From the NCBI GenBank assembly GCA_016792565.1, contig JAEUMK010000096.1, positions 1-64,000 on the forward strand: a stretch of DNA of 64,000 nucleotides, given 5' to 3'. The first letter of the stretch is position 1, and every line of letters begins with the position of its first letter. The notes under the pieces are model-generated. The model did not search any database, was not told the origin of the DNA, and was given only the letters and a program-made list of their open reading frames with translations. The stretch comes from Alphaproteobacteria bacterium. GTDB lineage: Bacteria; Pseudomonadota; Alphaproteobacteria; Micropepsales; Micropepsaceae. A program made the position numbers and the translations under genes. This document shows positions 42,094-50,210 of this stretch, piece by piece.

Positions 42094-43226
42094 GCGGGCT
42101 CAAGCTCCTTGGGCGATGGCGGCGCGGCGGCCGCGCCGGGTCTGTCGGGCGGAAAGGCGTGGGCGTCGGCGGTGCGCCAGCCGATGATGGCGTCCTCGCC
42201 AGGATCTGGCAGCCGCTCGGCGTCGAGGCGCGAGGCCTTCACCGCCACCTCCTCGCCGCTTGCCAGCTTCACCACCAGGCGCACATGGTCGCCGGCGAAA
42301 TAGCGTTCGCTGACCGTGCCGGCGAGCCGCGTGACGTGCGGCGCCTCGGCGGGCTCCAGCAGCACGCGTTCCGGGCGCACGGCGATGACCGCCTTGCCGG
42401 CGTGCACCCCGGCCGGGGTCGCCAGCATGCGTCCGGCGGGGCTCGTCGCATGGACGTGGCCGTCGTCGGAGCCGCCGATATCGGCGGCGATGAAGTTGTT
42501 CTCGCCGACGAAGCCCGCGACGAAGAGATTGGCCGGCTGGTCATACAGCGCGTCCGGCGTGCCGCATTGTTCGACGCGACCCTTGTTGAACACCGCGATC
42601 CGGTCCGACATGGTCAGCGCCTCGCTTTGGTCGTGGGTGACGTAGAGCACCGTCACCCCCAACTCGCGATGAATGCGGCTGATCTCGTATTGCAGCTGCT
42701 CGCGCAGCGATTTGTCGAGCGCCCCCAGCGGTTCGTCCATGAGCACCGCCTTCGGTTCGAAGACCAGCGCCCGCGCCACCGCGACGCGCTGCTGCTGGCC
42801 GCCCGACAATTGCGCCGGGCGGCGATGGCCGAAGCCTTCCAGCCGCACCATCGCCAGCGCCTTCTCGACCCGCGTCTTGATCTCGGCCCGCCCCATGCGG
42901 CGCACCTGGAGCGGGAAGGCGAGGTTCTGCGCGACGCTCATATGCGGGAAGAGGGCGTAGTTCTGGAACACCATGCCGAGCCCGCGCTTGTGCGCCGGGC
43001 GGCGCGAGATGTCCTCGCCTTCCAGCAGGATTGCCCCGGTCGAGGGCGTCTCGAAACCGGCCAGCATCATCAGGGTCGTCGTCTTGCCGCTCCCCGATGG
43101 ACCCAGCAGGGTCAAAAACTCGCCCGGCGCGACGTCGAGGTCGAGATCGCGCACGGCCGCCGAAGCGCCCCCGTCATAGGTCTTGCCGACGCGCTGAAAG
43201 CGCACGAAGGGCGCTGGGTCGGTCAT
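42090..43226 (-). CDS. Polyamine-type ABC ATPase (PotA family)
   Basis: A 378-residue nucleotide-binding subunit. Walker A 'GPSGSGKTT' is near residue 42, 'FQNYALFPHMSV' near 89, signature 'LSGGQQQRVAVARAL' near 140, Walker B 'AVLMDEPLGALD' near 161 and the H-loop 'YVTHDQSEAL' near 195. The C-terminal TOBE domain (about 290-350) includes 'AVRPERVLLEP'. It is translationally coupled to the downstream binding protein. It could also serve the divergently placed iron-type permease at 43361, which lacks its own ATPase, but that is speculation. Confidence 0.92.
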   Translation of the reverse strand: MTDPAPFVRFQRVGKTYDGGASAAVRDLDLDVAPGEFLTLLGPSGSGKTTTLMMLAGFETPSTGAILLEGEDISRRPAHKRGLGMVFQNYALFPHMSVAQNLAFPLQVRRMGRAEIKTRVEKALAMVRLEGFGHRRPAQLSGGQQQRVAVARALVFEPKAVLMDEPLGALDKSLREQLQYEISRIHRELGVTVLYVTHDQSEALTMSDRIAVFNKGRVEQCGTPDALYDQPANLFVAGFVGENNFIAADIGGSDDGHVHATSPAGRMLATPAGVHAGKAVIAVRPERVLLEPAEAPHVTRLAGTVSERYFAGDHVRLVVKLASGEEVAVKASRLDAERLPDPGEDAIIGWRTADAHAFPPDRPGAAAAPPSPKELEPA

Positions 43227-43360
43227 CCTCGCGGCCGCATCCGGATTCGCTGCATGGCATGATTCTAGTCCGGTTTGTCCGGCGCGCCAAACCGCGCGGC
43301 TGCGGGCTGTGGATCGACGCGCGGCTTGCCTTCCTGCGAGCCGTTATCATAAAGCAGAGT

Positions 43361-45028
43361 GTGACCAGTCCCGCCGACCCCGCTTCCGATACCGCCCGCC
43401 GCCGGGGCCAGGGACGACCCGGCTGGGCCATTGCCGCCGCGCTCGTCGCCTGCGTCCTCGCCGTTCCCGCGCTCGCCGTCGCCTGGCAGGTCTTCGTGCC
43501 GCCCGGCGAGACCTGGACCCATCTGTGGACGACCGTCCTGCCGGGGTATGTCGGTTCGACCCTGGCCCTTGTGACGCTGGTCGGCGCGGGTACGCTTGTC
43601 CTCGGCGTCGGTCTCGCCTGGCTGACCGTGATGACGCAGTTTCCCGGGCGGCGCTTCCTCGCCTACGCGTTGGTGCTGCCGCTCGCCGCTCCCGCCTATG
43701 TTGTCGCCTATGCCTTCGCAGATCTGCTCCAGGCGGCCGGCCCCGTGCAGGGCCTGCTGCGCGGCCTCACCGGCTGGCGGGTCGGCGACTACTGGTTCCC
43801 CGATATCCGTTCGTTGTGGGGCGCCGGCCTGATCTTCACGCTGACGCTCTATCCTTATGTCTATCTGCTCGCCCGCGCGGCATTCCTGCAGCAATCGGCT
43901 TCCGCTCTCGATGTCGCGCGCACGCTCGGGCTCGGGCCTTGGCGGGTCTTCTTCCGCGTCGCGCTGCCGCTGGCACGCCCCGCCATCGCGGGCGGTCTGG
44001 CGCTGGCGCTGATGGAGACGCTCGCCGATTTCGGCGCCGTCTCCTATCTCTCGGTGCAGACTTTCACCACCGGCATCTACCGCGCCTGGTACGCGATGGG
44101 CGACCGCGCCGCGGCCGGTCAGCTCGCGGCCGTGCTGCTCGGCGTCGTCGTGCTGCTGCTGACGCTCGAGCGCATGGGCCGCCGGGGCAGGGCGGTGCAC
44201 AATGCCGGCGCGCGGATCCAGCCGCCCGCCCCGATACGGCTCGCCGGCTGGCGCGCCGCGCTGGCGCCCCTGCTTTGCGCCCTGCCGCCGGTGCTGGGCT
44301 TTCTCGTCCCGGCCGCCGCCCTCGTCCGCCTGATGGTGCTGCACGGGCCGGGCCAGGTGAACGAACGCTTCCTCGGCGCTGCGGCGGCGAGTCTTGCGCT
44401 CGCCCTTGCAGCCGCAGCGCTCACCGTTGTGATCGCCCTTCTGATCGCTTATGCGCGCCGGGCGGCACCGGGCCGCGCCACGTCCTTCGCCGCGGCGATC
44501 GCCGGCTACGGCTATGCGCTGCCCGGCTCGGTCATTGCGGTCGGGATCCTGATCCCGATGACCTTCATCGACCGGACCGTGAACGCCTTCATGATCGATC
44601 AGTTCGGCATCCGCACCGGTCTGCTGATCACCGGCTCGGTGGCCGGGCTGCTCTTCGCCTATGCCGTGCGCTTTGCGGCGCCGGCGCTGGAGGCGGTCGA
44701 GAGCGGCTTCCAGCGCGTCACGCCATCCGTCGCGGCGGCCGCGAGGATGCTGGCGCGAGGCCCACGCGATGCGCTGCGGCGCGTTCATGTGCCGCTGGTC
44801 GCGCCGGCCGCGCTCACCGCGGCGCTCATCGTCTTCGTCGACACGATGAAGGAATTGCCTGCGACGCTGCTGATGCGGCCGCTGAATTCGGAAACGCTGG
44901 CCGTCCTCGCCTACGGCTATGCTTCCGACGAACGGCTGGAGAGCGCCGCGCTGCCTTCGCTCGCCATCGTGCTCATCGGCTTGCCGCCGCTGGTGCTTCT
45001 GATGCGCCGCATCGCCGGGGGGCGTTGA
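43361..45028 (+). CDS. Ferric-iron-type ABC permease (FbpB/SfuB family)
   Basis: A 555-residue double-length permease with about 12 membrane spans in two homologous halves. Coupling loops are 'ALDVARTLGLGPWRVFFRVALP' in the first half and 'VAAAARMLARGPRDALRRVHVP' in the second. The C-terminal 'DTMKELPATLLMRPLNSETLAV' is characteristic of iron permeases of this class. I prefer the GTG at 43361, which gives the family length; ATG at 43259 would add 34 residues with no membrane character. It converges on the iron-binding protein gene, an unusual arrangement since these genes are normally co-directional. Confidence 0.9.
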   Translation: MTSPADPASDTARRRGQGRPGWAIAAALVACVLAVPALAVAWQVFVPPGETWTHLWTTVLPGYVGSTLALVTLVGAGTLVLGVGLAWLTVMTQFPGRRFLAYALVLPLAAPAYVVAYAFADLLQAAGPVQGLLRGLTGWRVGDYWFPDIRSLWGAGLIFTLTLYPYVYLLARAAFLQQSASALDVARTLGLGPWRVFFRVALPLARPAIAGGLALALMETLADFGAVSYLSVQTFTTGIYRAWYAMGDRAAAGQLAAVLLGVVVLLLTLERMGRRGRAVHNAGARIQPPAPIRLAGWRAALAPLLCALPPVLGFLVPAAALVRLMVLHGPGQVNERFLGAAAASLALALAAAALTVVIALLIAYARRAAPGRATSFAAAIAGYGYALPGSVIAVGILIPMTFIDRTVNAFMIDQFGIRTGLLITGSVAGLLFAYAVRFAAPALEAVESGFQRVTPSVAAAARMLARGPRDALRRVHVPLVAPAALTAALIVFVDTMKELPATLLMRPLNSETLAVLAYGYASDERLESAALPSLAIVLIGLPPLVLLMRRIAGGR

Positions 45029-45076
45029 GCGCGACGTACGGGCGCTCCGCCGCCGCGCCGTCAGCGGCGGGACCGC

Positions 45077-46105
45077 CTACTTCCAGCCCACGCGGTCCAT
45101 GATCGCCTGCGCCTCCGCCTGGTTCTTGCCGTAGGCGGCGACGTTCACCGGATCGGCCTTGAAGGCGCCAAGCGAGTCCAGCGCAGCGTTGCCCGTCGTG
45201 CCGTCGGCGATCGGGTATTCGTTGTTGCCGACGGCGAAGTATTTCTGCGCCTCGTCGCTCGCCAGATACTCCAGGAACTTCACCGCGCCCGCGCGGTTCG
45301 GGGCGTTCTTCGTCACCGCCGCGCCGGAGATGTTCACATGGGCGCCGCGGCCCGCCTGGTCGGGGAAGATCGCCTGGACCTTGTCCGCAATCGCCTTGTC
45401 CTCCGGCTTGTCGGAACCCGCGAGACGGACGAAGTAGTAGGTATTGGCGAGGGTCACCGCGCATTCGCCGGCAGCGACCGCCTTGATCTGGTCGGTATCG
45501 CCGCCCTGCGGCGCCTTGGCCAGATTGGCGACGATGCCGGCCGCCCAGGCCTCGGCCTTCTCGGCGCCCCAGTCCTCGATCAGCGCGCCCAGCAGCGACA
45601 GATTGTAGATCGCCGAGCCCGAGCGCATGCAGAGCTTGCCCTTCAGCTCCGGCCGCGCCAGATCCTCATAGGTCTGCACCAGCGCCGGATCGATCTGGCC
45701 CTTCGCCACGAAGATGATGCGGGCCCGGCGCGAGAAGCCGAACCACATATTGCCGGGATCGCGATAGGCCTCGGGGATGCGCGCCGCCAGGGTCTCGGAG
45801 TCGACCGCCTGCAGCAGGCCCTTGCTCTCGGCGCGCCAGAGATTGCCCGCGTCGGCCGTGATGAAGACGTCGGCCGGGCTCGCCTCGCCCTCGGCCTCCA
45901 GCCGTGCCACGATTTCGTCGGCCTTGCCCTCGATGACGTTGACCTTGATCCCGGTCGCCGCCTCGAAACCCTGATAGAGCAGCACGTCGCCATCATAGTG
46001 ACGCCCGGAATAGAGGTTGATTTCCTCCGCCGCTGCGGCGGGCTGCGCCAGTGCGGCGCAGAGGGCGGCGGCCAGGGCAGCGATCGGGCGGTTCGGGCGC
46101 ATCAT
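45077..46105 (-). CDS. Ferric-iron-type periplasmic binding protein (FbpA/FutA family)
   Basis: A 342-residue binding protein. The signal peptide ends 'QPAAAAEE' near residue 26, and the mature part starts 'INLYSGRHYDGDVLLYQGF', where the Tyr is typical for iron ligation. The paired tyrosines of the iron site are in 'TLANTYYFVRLAG' near residue 216. 'GRGAHVNISGAAVTKNAPN' and 'YLASDEAQKYFAVGNNEYP' are further family blocks. ATG codons at 46105 and 46102 are both possible; GAGAGGA lies just upstream of the first. A Fur-like inverted repeat stands in the divergent interval upstream. Confidence 0.92.
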   Translation of the reverse strand: MMRPNRPIAALAAALCAALAQPAAAAEEINLYSGRHYDGDVLLYQGFEAATGIKVNVIEGKADEIVARLEAEGEASPADVFITADAGNLWRAESKGLLQAVDSETLAARIPEAYRDPGNMWFGFSRRARIIFVAKGQIDPALVQTYEDLARPELKGKLCMRSGSAIYNLSLLGALIEDWGAEKAEAWAAGIVANLAKAPQGGDTDQIKAVAAGECAVTLANTYYFVRLAGSDKPEDKAIADKVQAIFPDQAGRGAHVNISGAAVTKNAPNRAGAVKFLEYLASDEAQKYFAVGNNEYPIADGTTGNAALDSLGAFKADPVNVAAYGKNQAEAQAIMDRVGWK

Positions 46106-46159
46106 CAAGGTCCTCTCGGGGCATCACGCGGCGGCTGCCTAGCACAATCTTCACCGATC

Positions 46160-46176
46160 TTGCAATGCAGTCGCAA
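46160..46176. promoter_or_regulatory. Fur-like inverted repeat
   Basis: TTGCAA-TGCAG-TCGCAA is a 17-base inverted repeat with one mismatch per arm pair. Alphaproteobacterial Fur/Mur sites are of the TGCAA...TTGCA kind. It lies 55 bases upstream of the iron-binding protein start, a sensible place for an iron-responsive operator. The call is by motif and position only. Confidence 0.4.
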
Positions 46177-46218
46177 CAAGATGGATATCCCATTGAACAT
46201 GAACGGCTTTTGAATGGC

Positions 46219-48183
46219 ATGACGAACGCCCGCCGGGCCGCTAGTCTCTCCCGCGTCTCCACTGCTCATGGGCCGCTGGTGCGCGTACTGAAAAGCCTCG
46301 CGATCGCGCTGCTGGTGTTCGCTCTGGCGGCAGCGGCGGCGATCTACCTCGCCCCGGTCGAACGGCTGCGTCAGCCGATCGAGGCGGCGGTGCGGCAGGC
46401 GACCGGCCGCGCTTTCCATATCCATGGCCCCATCCAGATCACGCTGTCGGCCGGCATCGCCATCGACCTTGGCGCGGTCACCCTTGCCGATGCGCCGGGC
46501 GGCGACAGCGCCGCGATGGTCGCCGCGACGCGCGCCATCCTCGACATCGAGTTCCTGCCGCTGCTGTCGGGCGACATCCGTCCCACCGGGATCGTCCTGG
46601 ACGGCGCCGAAATTCGCCTCACGCACGATGCGGCGGGCGGCGCCAACTGGCGCTTCGGCGCCGCCGCCGATCCGCTGGCCGCGATCCCCTTCGGCGATCT
46701 CCGCCTCATTCGCAGCCGTGTGGTGGTCAGCGGTCCCGACGGCGTCGATGGCGAGATCGACTTCGTCGATGCGCGCCTGCGCTGGCCCGAGGACGCGGCC
46801 GTGCTCAACCTCTCCGGCGAAGTCGCCTTCCGCAGCGAGCGCTTCGACGTGGAGGCCTTGATCGAACAGCCCGCGACGCTGTTCGCCGGCGGCGCCGTTC
46901 CGCTGCGCCTCGTCTTTCGCTCGTCGCTCGCGGAAGGCGAGCTCGATGGCGCCGCCGACCTCGCCCGGTCGTCGTTCGACGGCGGGATCACCATTTCGGC
47001 CCCTTCGGCCCGCCGCCTCGCCACGTTCTTCGGCGGCGTCGTGCCGGGCGACCGCGGCTTCGGGCCGATGTCTTTCGCCGCTTCGGTCCGGGCCACGCCG
47101 GGCGAAGTGCATGTGCGCGACGCCAAATTCTCGCTCGACGATACGATCGGCGGCGGCGATTTCGGCATTCGCCTCACCGGCACGCGCCTCTCCTTCGCCG
47201 GGGCCCTTTCGGTCGACAGCTTCGATCTCGACTCCTATCTGACCCCGCTGCCCCCCTTGGAGGGCGAGCGCTGGAGCGATGCCCCGCTCGATCTTTCGGG
47301 CCTCGCCGGGTTCGACGCCAGCCTCGGCATTCGCGCCCGCAACGCCAGGCTCGCCGGCCTCGCGCTCGCCAATGCCAACGCGACCCTCGAGATCGTGGGC
47401 GGCGAGGCGGCGCTCAACATCGGATCGGCCTCGCTTTATGCCGGGTTCGGCCGCGCGCGGTTGACCGCCGGCGTCAACGGTCCGGCGCCGCATTTCACGC
47501 TCGCCCTTTCGCTGACCGATATCGACGCCCAGTCCTTCTTCGCCGATGCCCTCGCGACGAAGGCGCTGGGCGGCCGCGCCGCGCTGACCGCCGATCTCGC
47601 CGCGACCGGCGCCACGCGGCGCGAAATCGTGTCGGGTCTCGGCGGGGCGGTGCGCCTTGAACTCGCCGGCGGCGCGCTGGGCGGCGTCGACCTCGGCGCC
47701 GTGGCGCGCAGCATCGCCGGACCGGGCGAACCCGAAGGCACGGCGGCCGATGACGGCACCACCGTCGCCGCGCTGACGGCGGCCTTCTCGGTCAAGGACG
47801 GAATGGCGACCCTCGACGAGACGATTCTCGCGGGGCCGAGCCGCGCCTGGACGGTGCGCGGCACGTTCGGCCTCGCCGCGCGGGCTCTGCGGCTGCGCAT
47901 CGCGCCGGCGCCGGGCACCGCCTTCTCGATGCCGTTCACCGCCGCGGGATCGTGGGCCGCGCCCGTCTACCGGCCCGACTATCAGGAACTCGCCGCCATG
48001 ATTGCGCGCGGCGAGGCCGCCCTCGCCGATCTCGGCGAACTGCCGCCCGAGCGGCGCAGCTGGCTGATCGTTCTGCTGCGGTCAGGCACGCGGTTCCCCG
48101 ACCCGCCGGCCGTGCCCGGCGTCGTCGAACCCGCGCCGCCCGCCCCGCCTGCCGGCGAGGCCCTGCCGGACGGTCCGGGCTAG
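46219..48183 (+). CDS. AsmA family protein
   Basis: A 654-residue inner-membrane-anchored periplasmic protein. One hydrophobic segment at about 23-44 is followed by the AsmA N-domain ('PVERLRQPIEAAVRQATGRAFHI', 'GPIQITLSAGIAIDLGAVTLAD'). The beta-rich body ends with the AsmA C-terminal blocks near residues 430-600 ('ATRREIVSGLGGAVRLELAGG'). AsmA-like proteins are thought to form bridges for phospholipid movement to, or for assembly of, the outer membrane. The ATG at 46219 is tentative: a GTG just before the membrane segment is an alternative. It is divergent from the iron-binding protein and convergent with the histidine kinase, 3 bases apart. Confidence 0.87.
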   Translation: MTNARRAASLSRVSTAHGPLVRVLKSLAIALLVFALAAAAAIYLAPVERLRQPIEAAVRQATGRAFHIHGPIQITLSAGIAIDLGAVTLADAPGGDSAAMVAATRAILDIEFLPLLSGDIRPTGIVLDGAEIRLTHDAAGGANWRFGAAADPLAAIPFGDLRLIRSRVVVSGPDGVDGEIDFVDARLRWPEDAAVLNLSGEVAFRSERFDVEALIEQPATLFAGGAVPLRLVFRSSLAEGELDGAADLARSSFDGGITISAPSARRLATFFGGVVPGDRGFGPMSFAASVRATPGEVHVRDAKFSLDDTIGGGDFGIRLTGTRLSFAGALSVDSFDLDSYLTPLPPLEGERWSDAPLDLSGLAGFDASLGIRARNARLAGLALANANATLEIVGGEAALNIGSASLYAGFGRARLTAGVNGPAPHFTLALSLTDIDAQSFFADALATKALGGRAALTADLAATGATRREIVSGLGGAVRLELAGGALGGVDLGAVARSIAGPGEPEGTAADDGTTVAALTAAFSVKDGMATLDETILAGPSRAWTVRGTFGLAARALRLRIAPAPGTAFSMPFTAAGSWAAPVYRPDYQELAAMIARGEAALADLGELPPERRSWLIVLLRSGTRFPDPPAVPGVVEPAPPAPPAGEALPDGPG

Positions 48184-48186
48184 GCG

Positions 48187-49944
48187 TCAGCCGGCCAGCA
48201 CCAGCGCGCTGGGAAAGGTCAGGCGCGCCGTGGTGCCCTTGCCGGGCTCGCTCTCCAGCGCGAACTGCGCCTTGTTCGCCTCGGTCAGCGCGCGGGCCAG
48301 CGGCAGGCCGAGGCCGGTGCCCTCGCGGCCCCGTCCCGACTTGGTGCGGCGATAGGGTTCCATCGCACGCTTCAGATCCTCGGCGTCCATGCCCGGACCG
48401 GTGTCGCGGACCGCGATGTGGACCGCGCCCGCCGCATCCATCGTCGCCGAGATTTCGACCTCGCCGCCCGCCTCGACGCTGAACTTGATCGCGTTCGAGG
48501 CCAGGTTGAGCAGGATCTGCTTGAGGCTGCGGGCGTCCGCGACGATCGCCGGAATGTCCTTGGCGACGGCGGCATAGAGGCGCACGCCATTCTTCTCCGC
48601 CTGGCCGGACAGCAGGCTCACCACGCCCATCACGATGGGCTTGAGCTCGACGGCGTCGGGATCCAGCTCGATCCGCCCCGACTCGGCCTTGGACAGATCC
48701 AGCAGGTCGTTGATCAGGCTGAGCAGCAATTCGCCGCTGTCGCGGATGTCGTGGACATAGTCCTGATAGCGCGGATTCTCGATCGGCCCGAAGCGGCCCA
48801 TCTCCATGATCTCGGCGAAGCCGATGATGGCATTGAGCGGTGTGCGCAGCTCATGGCTGATCTTGGCGAGGAACTCGGTCTTGTGCTGCGAGGCGATTTC
48901 GGCCTCCTCGCGGGCCCGGCGCAGCGCCTCCTCGGCGGCCCGCCCGGCGCTCAGATCGTGGAACTGCACCAGGATCTCGCCCGTCGCCAGCCGCGCGAAC
49001 GAGACCCGCACCGGTATCTCCTCGGGGCCGCGCTGCACCTTGGTCTCGCGGCCGTCCTCCAGCGCGCGCTCCAGCCCGCGCACGCCGCTCGCCGCGATAT
49101 AGGCGGCGGCGTCGGCCTTGAGGCTCGGCGGCAGCATGTTGAGCAGCGGTTCTCCCCGCGCGCTTTCGCCCAGAAGCTGCGCCGCCTTGGCGTTCATGGC
49201 GATGACATGGCCCGAGGCGTCGGCGGCGAGCGTCGGGTCGGCGAGGGCGGCGACCACTTCCTCCAGCGCCGCGCCGGCCGGGGCCAGGACGGTCGCCGGC
49301 GGCGGCTCCGGCGCGACCTGGGGCGGCGGGGCAGTCGGCGCGGCGGCCGCTTGCGGGGCCGGGACGGACTGCACATCGTCCAGCAGCGCCAGGCGGTCCT
49401 CGATGTCCTCGAACGCGAACACCAGCCGCGCGCCCGTCTGCTTGGCCGCGACGCGGCAGCGCCTCAGGCCGAACCGCGTGGCGACGCGCAGCGTCCTCGT
49501 CAGCACGCCGCGCTCGGCCAGCTCGGCAAGAAGCGCTTCGGCGAGATAGGGCGAGGAGACGACGATCCCCAGCGGTCCCGGCATCAGCAGGGCGCGCGCC
49601 TCGTCATTGGCGGCCAGCGGATTGCCGCGCGCGTCGAAGGCGGCAAGCGCGGCCGGCGCGCCTGCGAACAGCGGGTCCGAGGCCTCGCCCTCCGCGGGGG
49701 TCTCGACGACCACGATCGTGCCCAGCCGCCCGTCGCGCAGCAGCGCCGGACGGCCGGGCAGTGCGGCGGCCGGATCGGCATCCGCGAACCGGCGGTCGAT
49801 CAGATCGAGAAGGCTGGTCTCGCCCCAATGGGCGAGCGCCGCCTCGTTCGCGAAGACGATGCGCCGGCGCGCGCCGTCCCACAGCCAGGCCGGCTGGGCT
49901 TCGGCGGCGATCCGCTGCACGGCTTGGTCGAACGAAAGGGTCAA
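48187..49944 (-). CDS. Cytoplasmic PAS-domain sensor histidine kinase (PleC/DivJ/PdhS-like)
   Basis: A 585-residue histidine kinase without membrane segments. PAS-like regions are at about 10-75, 95-190 and 225-335, separated by a proline/alanine-rich linker (194-225). The phosphorylated His364 is in 'FLAKISHELRTPLNAIIGFAE'. The N box 'NLASNAIKFS' and G boxes 'DTGPGMD' and 'GTGLGLP' follow. The dimerisation helix pattern 'GPIENPRYQDYVHDI..SG..LL.LINDLLDLSK' resembles the PleC/DivJ/PdhS cell-cycle kinases that act on DivK; cellular role is inferred. It starts with TTG at 49944, with AGAGG upstream. There is no response regulator next to it. Confidence 0.85.
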   Translation of the reverse strand: MTLSFDQAVQRIAAEAQPAWLWDGARRRIVFANEAALAHWGETSLLDLIDRRFADADPAAALPGRPALLRDGRLGTIVVVETPAEGEASDPLFAGAPAALAAFDARGNPLAANDEARALLMPGPLGIVVSSPYLAEALLAELAERGVLTRTLRVATRFGLRRCRVAAKQTGARLVFAFEDIEDRLALLDDVQSVPAPQAAAAPTAPPPQVAPEPPPATVLAPAGAALEEVVAALADPTLAADASGHVIAMNAKAAQLLGESARGEPLLNMLPPSLKADAAAYIAASGVRGLERALEDGRETKVQRGPEEIPVRVSFARLATGEILVQFHDLSAGRAAEEALRRAREEAEIASQHKTEFLAKISHELRTPLNAIIGFAEIMEMGRFGPIENPRYQDYVHDIRDSGELLLSLINDLLDLSKAESGRIELDPDAVELKPIVMGVVSLLSGQAEKNGVRLYAAVAKDIPAIVADARSLKQILLNLASNAIKFSVEAGGEVEISATMDAAGAVHIAVRDTGPGMDAEDLKRAMEPYRRTKSGRGREGTGLGLPLARALTEANKAQFALESEPGKGTTARLTFPSALVLAG

Positions 49945-50034
49945 GGACGGCCTCTTGGCCCGCGAAGTGTGGACCGATTCGCAACGATAGAGGCAGCGTT
50001 CCGGCAGGCCAATGAGCCGCCGCGCAGAAGGGTC

Positions 50035-50063
50035 TTGTTTCTTGATGCGTGGTTAACTAACAA
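50035..50063 (+). promoter_or_regulatory. Possible promoter of tRNA-His
   Basis: TTGTTT (50035-50040) and TAACAA (50058-50063) are separated by 17 bases, a sigma70-like spacing, about 55 bases before the tRNA. The boxes are imperfect and the call is tentative. Confidence 0.3.
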
Positions 50064-50118
50064 GCGCTGCCTTGCGCGGAGGCCGGGCCGGACATATGGT
50101 CCGCCTCCTTGAAAAAGT

Positions 50119-50195
50119 GCCGCCTTAGCTCAGTTGGTTAGAGCACCGGTTTGTGGAACCGGGGGTCCCCCGTTCGAGCCGGGGAGGCGGTACCA
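50119..50195 (+). tRNA. tRNA-His(GTG), alphaproteobacterial type
   Basis: A complete 77-base cloverleaf: acceptor GCCGCCT/AGGCGGT, D-stem GCTC/GAGC, anticodon stem CCGGT/ACCGG with loop TTGTGGA (anticodon GTG at 50153-50155), T-stem CCCCG/CGGGG with loop TTCGAGC, and an encoded CCA. Base 1 is G opposite U72 and the discriminator is A73; the base at -1 is T, so the universal G-1 is absent. That combination is known from alphaproteobacteria, where HisRS has adapted to it. Confidence 0.97.
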
Positions 50196-50210
50196 TTTCC
50201 CCTTCGCCGC

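Noticed and set aside
50051-50061. CtrA-like TTAAC half-site upstream of the histidine kinase and tRNA
   Set aside because: The second TTAA at seven bases spacing is missing; other TTAAC half-sites near 57962 are equally incomplete.
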